Assembly: GCA_902464375.1 (NCBI GenBank)
Contig: CABQIM010000014.1
Coordinates: 1 to 25,577, forward strand
Reading direction: 5' to 3'
Length of the DNA stretch: 25,577 bases
Origin: an uncultured bacterium
Lineage (GTDB): Bacteria > Cyanobacteriota > Vampirovibrionia > Gastranaerophilales > Gastranaerophilaceae
Shown: positions 1-6,507 of the stretch, one piece after another
Layout: each line of letters begins with the position of its first letter
Numbering within the stretch: the stretch's first letter is position 1
Notes under the pieces: model-generated
Told to the model about the DNA's origin: nothing
Databases searched by the model: none
Seen by the model: the letters and a program-made list of their open reading frames with translations, nothing else
Made by a program: the position numbers and the translations under genes

Positions 1-53
1 TCAGATTTTATATTTAAAATTATTATTCAAAAATTATATAATATTATAAACAT

Positions 54-80
54 AAAAAACGGAACTATAGTTAGTTCCGT
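54..80 (-). terminator. Rho-independent terminator of the EF-hand-like gene
   Basis: A perfect 9-bp stem, ACGGAACTA (59-67) with TAGTTCCGT (72-80), has a 4-nt loop. Read on the minus strand it is followed by a run of T (the A run at 54-59). It lies about 70 bp past the stop codon of the small acidic gene and is oriented to end that transcript. Confidence 0.85.
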
Positions 81-148
81 TAATACCTTATTCTTTAGTT
101 TTCTCTCTATCTCGTGTTTTTTCTCTCGTCTTCTCTCGTAACTCTTTT

Positions 149-448
149 CTAAGCCTTGCTTTCGCCTTTATCTTGCACTTTTGCTGCTTCCTCTTTTTGT
201 TTTTCTTCGTCCGCAGCTTCACTCTTTTTATCTTGCTCATCTACATACATTGTAGCAAATTGAGCGTACAAATCTGAATCATCCATAATTTCATCAAGAT
301 CCAAATAATTATTTTCATCAATATTTGCTTCTTGATATTTATCAGCATCTATATCATATCTTTGTGCTTCATTACGTGTTAACTTATCAGCACCGATTGT
401 TTTTACGATAAAGTTTCTTAAAACATTTGCATTAATATTAGTTGACAT
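149..448 (-). CDS. Small acidic protein with one EF-hand-like loop, function unknown
   Basis: A 99-residue protein with no signal peptide or membrane segment. Residues 42-53 (NIDENNYLDLDE) fit a 12-position EF-hand calcium loop: N1, D3, N5, a small polar residue at 6, hydrophobic L8, D9 and E12. Just before it, D32, D34 and D36 form a second DxDxD start that lacks the closing Glu. The last 30 residues are Lys/Glu-rich, low in complexity and probably disordered. The start codon has a strong Shine-Dalgarno (AAGGAG, about 7 nt upstream), and a terminator follows at 54-80, so this is a genuine single-gene transcript. I do not recognise a family. Calcium binding is inferred from the loop alone; a structural or adaptor role is equally possible. 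Confidence 0.8.
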   Translation of the reverse strand: MSTNINANVLRNFIVKTIGADKLTRNEAQRYDIDADKYQEANIDENNYLDLDEIMDDSDLYAQFATMYVDEQDKKSEAADEEKQKEEAAKVQDKGESKA

Positions 449-491
449 ATCTTGTCTCCTTATTATTTAATTTCATCTTACATATATTTAA

Positions 492-530
492 AGTATATAA
501 AAATTATTCAATTTCAGAGAAAGCTGAAAT
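492..530 (-). promoter_or_regulatory. Possible promoter with dyad, upstream of the EF-hand-like gene
   Basis: On the minus strand a TATACT box (497-492) sits about 44 nt ahead of the start codon of the small acidic gene. I see no good -35 hexamer. Where one would be expected there is a 7-bp dyad, ATTTCAG (511-517) with CTGAAAT (524-530), which could be an operator. The assignment is weak. Confidence 0.35.
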
Positions 531-576
531 CGTTACAAAAGTTTACAATTATCGAATTATTGAAAATAACACGCAA

Positions 577-608
577 TTTAGTGCTAAAAAAATACATATA
601 GCACTAAA
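577..608 (-). terminator. Inverted repeat downstream of trmFO, possible terminator
   Basis: A perfect 10-bp inverted repeat, TTTAGTGCTA (577-586) with TAGCACTAAA (599-608), has a 12-nt loop. It lies about 33 bp past the trmFO stop and could end that transcript. No T run follows on either strand, so it is not a canonical intrinsic terminator and may instead be an operator. Confidence 0.4.
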
Positions 609-640
609 ATTTATGTAAAAGCGGAATTCTATACAATAGT

Positions 641-1999
641 CTAAATACTACCGTTTTCCACTAATTTATTCAGAACATCTATTGCTCTTTGAGAAAGCTT
701 TTCTGTTTTCAATTTTTTATTTTTTCGTTCATTCTTCGGCAACTCAATAGGACTAACAATCGCCCAATTAGAATTGGTTGGCTGCAGTGGTAAATATCTC
801 AAGGAGCCATCTCGCGAAGAAATATGTTCAAGATGTGCTATATCCGTAATATAGAAAGTTAATGCTCCAAGCATTGTTTCAAGAGGAAGTTTAACCAACT
901 CTTTTCCTTGAATTCTTTTTGCTATATTAATTCCTGCTAGCATTCCGGTTGCAATAGATTCAGTATACCCTTCCGTACCGGTAATTTGACCGGCAAAGAA
1001 CAAACCTTGACGTTTCTTAGTTTCCAATGTCTGGTTCAGAATCTGAGGGCTATTTATAAACGTATTTCTATGCATAACACCATATCTTACAATGTTCGCA
1101 TCTTCAAGCCCCGGAATAGAATGTATGAGTTCCTTTTGCGCTCCCCACTTAAGGTTAGTTTGAAAGCCAACGAGGTTAAACAAAGTTTTTGCAGAGTTAT
1201 CCTGACGCAATTGAACTACTGCATAATTCTCAACACCGGTTCTTTTATCAATAAGTCCGACCGGTTTCATAGGTCCAAATCTCAAAGTGTCAACACCTCT
1301 TGAAGCCAAAACTTCAACCGGCAAGCAAGATTCAAAAAACTTTGCGCTCTTATCAACCTGATGTTGTTCAATACGTGGCGCATTTATTAATATATTATAG
1401 AAGTTTTCATACTCTTCTTTATTCATCGGACAATTAATATAAGATGCTTCACCTTTGTCATATCTGGATGCCCAAAACGCTTTATCAAAATTAATAGAAT
1501 CCACCTCTACAATCGGCGCAATTGCGTCAAAGAAGTGCAAATGTTCATTTTGTGTAAATTCTTTTATTGCTTCTGCAAACTTATCGCTAGTAAGCGGTCC
1601 TGAGGCTATAATAACATTTCCATCGGGAATTTCTGTAATTTCTTCTCTAATAAGCTCGATATTCGGGTCATTTTTGATTTTTTCAGAAACAGCGTTTGAG
1701 AAATCCTCTCTGGCTATAGCCAAGGCATTCCCTGCCGGAACTGAGTTTTCGTAAGCGATTTTGATAAGCTCACCACCCAGAATTTGCATCTCCTTTTTTA
1801 AGAGTCCGCTTGCATTGGTAATATCTGAAGAACCCAAGCTGTTTGAGCACACAAATTCTGCACAGTCGCCGGTAACATGAGCGCCAGTAGTTTTATTAGG
1901 ACGCATTTCGTATAATTTGACCTTTATTCCTCTTTTTGAAAGCTGTAAAGCCGCTTCTGAGCCAGCCAATCCGGCACCTATAATTTTTACTTCTTGCAT
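641..1999 (-). CDS. trmFO: TrmFO, folate/FAD-dependent tRNA uracil-54 C5-methyltransferase
   Basis: TrmFO makes ribothymidine at tRNA position 54 using methylenetetrahydrofolate and FADH2. The N-terminus carries the FAD dinucleotide-binding motif GAGLAGSEAA. Family hallmarks follow: AEFVCSNSL, whose Cys corresponds to the conserved Cys53 of the Bacillus enzyme, FESCLPVEVLASRG with the second conserved Cys, and GPMKPVGL. The C-terminal FAD motif region (FFAGQITGTEGYTES) is intact. I chose the ATG at 1999 because AAGGA lies 5 nt upstream and the protein then begins MQEVKIIGAGLAG as in other members. An in-frame ATG at 2014 would add five residues. Length (452 residues) is slightly above the usual 435-440. 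The gene stands alone, between the fliE-fliF transcript and the small acidic gene. Confidence 0.95.
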   Translation of the reverse strand: MQEVKIIGAGLAGSEAALQLSKRGIKVKLYEMRPNKTTGAHVTGDCAEFVCSNSLGSSDITNASGLLKKEMQILGGELIKIAYENSVPAGNALAIAREDFSNAVSEKIKNDPNIELIREEITEIPDGNVIIASGPLTSDKFAEAIKEFTQNEHLHFFDAIAPIVEVDSINFDKAFWASRYDKGEASYINCPMNKEEYENFYNILINAPRIEQHQVDKSAKFFESCLPVEVLASRGVDTLRFGPMKPVGLIDKRTGVENYAVVQLRQDNSAKTLFNLVGFQTNLKWGAQKELIHSIPGLEDANIVRYGVMHRNTFINSPQILNQTLETKKRQGLFFAGQITGTEGYTESIATGMLAGINIAKRIQGKELVKLPLETMLGALTFYITDIAHLEHISSRDGSLRYLPLQPTNSNWAIVSPIELPKNERKNKKLKTEKLSQRAIDVLNKLVENGSI

Positions 2000-2066
2000 A
2001 TTCATCCTTGTCATTATTCCCCAAAACCTTTTTTCTGAGCAAAACGGTAAACTCCCCTTACGGGAT

Positions 2067-2134
2067 AGCCCCCACCCGAATTTCTTAATTTCGCGAAGCT
2101 CGACTTGAAATTCTATCTCCCCCCTTGGAGAGGG
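2067..2134. repeat. Dispersed intergenic repeat, partial copy (trmFO-fliF gap)
   Basis: The block begins AGCCCCCACCCGAATTTCT, exactly as a second block does at 21960-21978. Both then continue through a variable segment, an AAATTCTA box and a C-rich hairpin (here CTCC..GGAG near 2118-2130). It is C-rich against its AT-rich surroundings and contains no ORF. It fills most of the 200-bp gap after fliF. Confidence 0.6.
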
Positions 2135-2197
2135 TACACTCCATACTTATCGTTATATCGACAAACTAACTACCTATAACAATATGCTACTAAATTT

Positions 2198-3868
2198 TTA
2201 GCCTTGTTCAATCCAACTTCTGATTTTTTCACCGGCTTCTGAATCATCAACACCATCGAATTCACGTTTCAATTCTCTTAATGCTTCTCTAATTTCTGCT
2301 CCGGAAGTAGGAATTGCAACCGGCTTATTTTGTTGCTCCAATAGTCCTTGTTGCAATTGAGATTGCTTTTGAATCATATCAGCGGCATTTACACTCAAAT
2401 CCTTGATTTGTTTTTCTTGAGCTTCGTTCATAGCTCTCAAACGTTCTAATTCTTCTTGTTGAGCAGCTTTTGCATTATTTATTTTTTGACTCAAAGCCTT
2501 ATGACCAAAGAACAAACCGAATGCTAATAATGCTATTGCCAACCACCAAGGATTGCCGTGTTCTGCTTTGATTGGAGCTTTAACATTCTTGTCACCTGCC
2601 ATAAATGGGTCAAGAGAATCTGCAAACGCAATTGTTACATTGTCAGGAGTTGCTTTTGGGCTAGCTGCGTGGGCTACCAATTCTTTCAACTCTTCAAGAG
2701 TTAACTCTACAGGAAGCGCATCTTTTTCTAAAGTAACAGCAATTGAAATTTCTTCCAATGTTCCAGGGGACATATATTCATTAGTTTGTGTTTTAGTCAC
2801 TCCATACTGCGTTTCTCTTGCTGTTCTTGAATAGCTTCTGTTTTGTGTTGAATCAGAACTACCTGCCGGCAAACCATTTGGAAGATATACACTAACTGCA
2901 TTTGTATTTTTATTAACATCCTGAGTTTGGTCTCCCAAGCCTTCTGAGAAGGTTTGTTCATTTACAGAAGCTTTTTTATTTGGATCATATTCAATAGTAA
3001 ACTTTTCAACAGGAGCTTGCTTTAAGAACGTACTAACTGTTGCCACATACTTACCTTGACCGATTAAACGATTCAATTGGGTTTGAACCTTTTCTTGCAT
3101 ATACTTATCATTTTCTTGCAAACGTGCAAGCATTTCTGACTGAGCATCAACAAGGCTGTTATAAACATGTCCGTTTGTATCTGTTATTGAAATATTTTCA
3201 GCTTTCAAACCGGAAACACTACCCAACAATAAATTAGAAACAGCTTTTACCGTTCCCATATTAAGAGTTTGACCGACTGCAACCTGCAATTGAACAGTTG
3301 CTGTAACCGGTTTTTGGTTCTGCGTAAACATTGTTTGTTCCGGAATAGAAATAAATACAGACGCATTTTCAATTCCGTCAATTCTTCTGATAAGACGAGC
3401 CAATTCACCGTTCATAGCTCTAACAAGTCTGATTTTCTTATCTTCTTTTGTTGAAGTAAAATCACCTTTATCAAAGATTTCCAAACCTACATTCTGGTCG
3501 TACAAACCACTTTCAACAATAACCATAATAGCACGGTCACGTTGTTCTGTTGTACATTTTTTCATTCCCGGAGTACAATCACCTTTTTTAAGTTTTAATA
3601 CTGATTTTGTACCATCGACTGCACGAGCTGCAACAATATTATTCCTTGCAAGCAAAGCTTGAATTTCCAAAGCCTTACCTAAATTATCCGTAGTTAATAA
3701 ATCTACATCTTCTTTTAAAGGTTCTTTACTTACGTCAATTTGTTCGTTTTTTGATTTATTTGAAGCCGCTATTGTACCGCAGACTATAAATACTACCAAA
3801 AGCAGAACAACACCTCCTACAATTGAGGCTAAAAGAATCTTATTCTCTAATAACTTTTTAAAATCCAT
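2198..3868 (-). CDS. fliF: FliF, flagellar MS-ring protein
   Basis: FliF builds the inner-membrane MS ring on which the flagellar rotor, switch and export gate assemble. The 556-residue protein has the expected order: a short cytoplasmic start, membrane helix about 12-32, a YscJ/FliF periplasmic ring-building region with a GLEIFDKGDF..RAMNGELARLIRRIDGIENASVFISIPE core, a low-complexity loop, a second membrane helix at about 438-457, and an acidic C-terminal tail ending in an ALRELKREFDG..IRSWIEQ segment of the kind that binds FliG. Cys98 and Cys105 sit seven residues apart in the first periplasmic domain, which is unusual and could form a disulfide. Start: ATG with AGGA just upstream. It is 51 bp after fliE and almost certainly co-transcribed. 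No fliG/H/I follows; trmFO comes next. Confidence 0.95.
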   Translation of the reverse strand: MDFKKLLENKILLASIVGGVVLLLVVFIVCGTIAASNKSKNEQIDVSKEPLKEDVDLLTTDNLGKALEIQALLARNNIVAARAVDGTKSVLKLKKGDCTPGMKKCTTEQRDRAIMVIVESGLYDQNVGLEIFDKGDFTSTKEDKKIRLVRAMNGELARLIRRIDGIENASVFISIPEQTMFTQNQKPVTATVQLQVAVGQTLNMGTVKAVSNLLLGSVSGLKAENISITDTNGHVYNSLVDAQSEMLARLQENDKYMQEKVQTQLNRLIGQGKYVATVSTFLKQAPVEKFTIEYDPNKKASVNEQTFSEGLGDQTQDVNKNTNAVSVYLPNGLPAGSSDSTQNRSYSRTARETQYGVTKTQTNEYMSPGTLEEISIAVTLEKDALPVELTLEELKELVAHAASPKATPDNVTIAFADSLDPFMAGDKNVKAPIKAEHGNPWWLAIALLAFGLFFGHKALSQKINNAKAAQQEELERLRAMNEAQEKQIKDLSVNAADMIQKQSQLQQGLLEQQNKPVAIPTSGAEIREALRELKREFDGVDDSEAGEKIRSWIEQG

Positions 3869-3919
3869 AATCCTGCCCTATTAATAATATTATACACATA
3901 TAAATCAAATATGAGAAGC

Positions 3920-4258
3920 CTAAATTTGAATTTGCATTATTTTATCATACGCTTGGATGACTTTACCCGTTGCTGTCGTTGCTACGTTAACTGCAATTTC
4001 AGCTTTTGACATAGCAACCATAACATCATGGATATCAACATTTTCGGAGCCCATCATCGCATCTTTCAACAAGTTATCCGGAGCGTTCATTGATGTATTA
4101 AGGTTTTCAACCAAACCGGACATCACACTTTGAAAATTATTAGTCGCAGGTTCTTCAACTCTATTCATTCTAGCTGATGGGATACTTCCCCAACTATCTA
4201 GCTTTGTATGTTGAATTCTTGCTTCTAAATCGTATCTTGGATAAAAACCGTTAAACAT
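3920..4258 (-). CDS. fliE: FliE, flagellar basal-body rod/MS-ring junction protein
   Basis: FliE links the MS ring to the rod and is needed for flagellar protein export. The C-terminal half is diagnostic: NVDIHDVMVAMSKAEIAVN followed by VQT-type helix residues ending YDKIMQIQI. The N-terminal third is poorly conserved, as usual. The start is the ATG at 4258 (112 residues), which has GAGGTGAG 5-6 nt upstream. An in-frame GTG at 4267 overlaps that ribosome-binding site and is unlikely to be used. It is the first gene of a fliE-fliF transcript, divergent from the CHASE2-GGDEF operon. Confidence 0.93.
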   Translation of the reverse strand: MFNGFYPRYDLEARIQHTKLDSWGSIPSARMNRVEEPATNNFQSVMSGLVENLNTSMNAPDNLLKDAMMGSENVDIHDVMVAMSKAEIAVNVATTATGKVIQAYDKIMQIQI

Positions 4259-4280
4259 ATATCTCACCTCTTTTTGTTTT

Positions 4281-4307
4281 ATATCGGCATATATTTCATT
4301 TTTTTGA
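4281..4307 (-). promoter_or_regulatory. Candidate sigma-28-type promoter for fliE
   Basis: On the minus strand GCCGATAT (4288-4281) matches 7 of 8 positions of the flagellar sigma-28 -10 consensus GCCGATAA. Exactly 15 nt upstream is TCAA (4307-4304), against the TAAA core of the -35 box. The implied start site would give a leader of about 15 nt containing the fliE ribosome-binding site. The match is short and basal-body genes are more often under other control, so this is tentative. Confidence 0.4.
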
Positions 4308-4398
4308 ATTTTTTCTATATAAATACTCCATTTGTAGTATCGTTTTAATAATTATTAAAGAAAAGTCAATATTTGCCGTTAAAAATATAGGTGTACTA

Positions 4399-4421
4399 TA
4401 TAATTACTTTACCTCGGTAAA
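4399..4421 (+). promoter_or_regulatory. Promoter -10 box and overlapping dyad for the CHASE2-GGDEF operon
   Basis: A consensus TATAAT (4399-4404) precedes the small ORF and CHASE2-GGDEF gene. The best -35 candidate, TTGCCG at 4373-4378, has a long 20-nt spacer. TTTACC (4408-4413) and GGTAAA (4416-4421) form a perfect 6+2+6 dyad covering the predicted start site near 4411, a classic repressor position. Confidence 0.5.
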
Positions 4422-4445
4422 TGTATTGTAAGATAAGGATGAATT

Positions 4446-4607
4446 ATGAATTTACATGAAGAATGTTTGCTAAAATATTTACTCCATCCGTTAGATTTAT
4501 TGCAATCAACGGAACTACTGAAAATCAACAACAGCATTATTGAAAAAGGGCTTGTTGGTGACAAATTTCTATCTAAAAAAGTAAAAATTAATTACACAAG
4601 AATATAG
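4446..4607 (+). CDS. Small hypothetical protein ahead of the CHASE2-GGDEF gene
   Basis: A 53-codon ORF from ATG (4446) to TAG (4607), preceded by AAGGATGA about 6 nt upstream. It ends 10 bp before the CHASE2-GGDEF start codon, and the downstream gene's ribosome-binding site (GGGGAG) fills that gap, so the two are very likely co-translated from one mRNA. The product begins MNLHEECLLKYLLHPLDLL, with an amphipathic, Leu-rich first half and a Lys-rich C-terminus (KKVKINYTRI). It has no signal peptide or clear membrane helix. I do not recognise it. It could be a small regulatory partner of the cyclase or merely a leader ORF. Confidence 0.55.
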   Translation: MNLHEECLLKYLLHPLDLLQSTELLKINNSIIEKGLVGDKFLSKKVKINYTRI

Positions 4608-4617
4608 AAGGGGAGCT

Positions 4618-6444
4618 ATGAAAAATCTTATTAAAACAAAGTGGTTCATCTATGGAACCTACTTACTACTAGTTATGGCAACTTTATTAATCGGTTTTGT
4701 ACTATTACAAAACAACGAAACTCTAAAAAGCGTCTTTGTTTCGTTCTTTAAAGTTGCAGAAAACAGAACTTTTGACTACAGACAAAGACTTAGAGTTATT
4801 CACAAACATCCGACTCCAAACAAAGACATTGTTGTTTTGGCGATTGATGATGCAAGTTTAGAAAGCCTTTGGGATAAATATGGCGAATGGCCGTTACCTA
4901 GAAATGTGTATGGCGATTTAATTAACTATATTGAAAAAGAAAATCCGCAAGCTATCATTTTCGATTTGATGTTCATAAAATCAATAAAAACAGCACCAAA
5001 TGCTGACAAATACCTTTCTGACACAATGAATAAATATCCTAATGTTTATACAGCAATGAATCTTGATAGAGAAACAACTGACGTTAGATTGCCAATTGAT
5101 TTACCTTCAAGAATATCTGTAAATATTAATAATAAATCAAAAGTTGATTTAAAGAAGAAAAATTACTACACAAATTGCAGACCAATTTTGTCATCTTTAT
5201 TAAATGGTAAAGTAAATATTGGTATGGTTAACGTCTTAAGAAGCGGTGACGGAATTTTAAGAACAGTTGCACCTATTGTAACCTATAAAGACAATTTCTA
5301 TCCTTATGTATCTTTTAAAGCCGCAGCTGATTATATAGAACAGCAATCTGTTAAAGATTTTGATATCAACTCTAAAGGCAATTTAAAAGTAGCTGACACA
5401 CAAATTCCTTTAACAAAAGATGGTGATGCTATTCTTAACTGGTACGGTGGAACAGAAACTCACACTGTAATTCCTATGTACAAAATTATCAAGGAAATGA
5501 ATGGAGATCTCGCCAAAGGCATTACTCCTTTTGATTTCAAGGATAAAATCATTATCATCGGAACTACAGCAATGAGCTTGCACGATACAAAGAGTGTTCC
5601 TGTTCAAGATAATGTTTATCCTGGGGTTGAAGTTCATGCAACATTCTTTAACAACATGTTAGATAATAATTTTATTAAAAAAACTGATGTCTTTGTTGAT
5701 ATTGTTATTATCTTGGCGGTTATAGCTTTAGTTGGTGCTATAGTAATGCTTTCTACTTCAACTTTGTTTGCATTTTTATCTACAACACTATTTGGAATAG
5801 CTTATCTATTTATTTCTTACTACATAATGGAATTGTATAATATCTGGATACCTGTTGTACTTCCTATAATGTCAATTATCTTGTCATTTGCACTATCATT
5901 CCTTGCAAAATATCTATTAAAAGCAAGAGATTTTGAATATCAATATAAGCTTGCAACTATTGACGGTTTGACAGAATTATATAACCACAGATATTTTCAA
6001 GACACATTAAGAAAGCAAATGGATATTGCAAGAAGATACAATCAACCATTTTCTTTAATAATTGCTGATATTGACTTTTTCAAAAAATTTAACGATACAT
6101 ACGGCCACCAAGCCGGTGATGCTGTATTAAGACAAGTTGCACAAATACTCAAAAACAATTCCAGAACAACAGATTACGTATGTAGATATGGTGGTGAAGA
6201 AATGAGCATAATCTTGCCGAACACATCAGCAGAAGAAGCTATGAACCACGCAAACAGACTTTGCAAAGCTATAGCAGAAAAGCCATTCCATTTAACCCCT
6301 GTTGATACAGCACCTGTTACAATCAGTTTAGGAGTTGCTACATTCCCTGAGAATGCTCAAACTCCGCAAGATTTAATTGAATGGGCTGATAAAGGTCTGT
6401 ATTACGCAAAAGAACACGGAAGAAATCAAGTTGGAAGATATTAA
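4618..6444 (+). CDS. CHASE2-GGDEF membrane diguanylate cyclase
   Basis: A 608-residue sensor enzyme that would make cyclic di-GMP from GTP in response to an extracytoplasmic signal. Order: membrane helix about 10-30; periplasmic CHASE2 sensor about 35-350, beginning FDYRQRLR and containing DIVVLAIDDAS; three closely spaced membrane helices about 357-440; cytoplasmic GGDEF domain about 445-608 opening with ATIDGLTELYNHRYF. The active-site loop is GGEEM (525-529); Met replaces the usual Phe at the last position, which is tolerated in some active enzymes. An RxxD inhibitory site (R516, D519) lies five residues before it, so product feedback is expected. The strong GGGGAG start signal follows a small ORF in the same transcript. 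Divergence from fliE-fliF makes motility control plausible, but that is inference. Confidence 0.93.
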   Translation: MKNLIKTKWFIYGTYLLLVMATLLIGFVLLQNNETLKSVFVSFFKVAENRTFDYRQRLRVIHKHPTPNKDIVVLAIDDASLESLWDKYGEWPLPRNVYGDLINYIEKENPQAIIFDLMFIKSIKTAPNADKYLSDTMNKYPNVYTAMNLDRETTDVRLPIDLPSRISVNINNKSKVDLKKKNYYTNCRPILSSLLNGKVNIGMVNVLRSGDGILRTVAPIVTYKDNFYPYVSFKAAADYIEQQSVKDFDINSKGNLKVADTQIPLTKDGDAILNWYGGTETHTVIPMYKIIKEMNGDLAKGITPFDFKDKIIIIGTTAMSLHDTKSVPVQDNVYPGVEVHATFFNNMLDNNFIKKTDVFVDIVIILAVIALVGAIVMLSTSTLFAFLSTTLFGIAYLFISYYIMELYNIWIPVVLPIMSIILSFALSFLAKYLLKARDFEYQYKLATIDGLTELYNHRYFQDTLRKQMDIARRYNQPFSLIIADIDFFKKFNDTYGHQAGDAVLRQVAQILKNNSRTTDYVCRYGGEEMSIILPNTSAEEAMNHANRLCKAIAEKPFHLTPVDTAPVTISLGVATFPENAQTPQDLIEWADKGLYYAKEHGRNQVGRY

Positions 6445-6464
6445 TTTCGGGAGAAGAGAGAGAG

Positions 6465-6503
6465 AAAAAGGGCGGTGCACAAAATATGCACCGCCTTTTT
6501 TTT
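6465..6503. terminator. Bidirectional terminator between CHASE2-GGDEF and aroA
   Basis: A perfect 9-bp GC-rich stem, GGCGGTGCA (6471-6479) with TGCACCGCC (6487-6495), has a 7-nt loop. It is flanked by AAAAA on the left and eight T on the right, so it can stop transcription from both convergent genes. Confidence 0.93.
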
Positions 6504-6507
6504 AACA

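Noticed and set aside
4259..4267. GTG start for fliE at 4267
   Set aside because: The GTG is part of the GAGGTGAG ribosome-binding site for the ATG at 4258.
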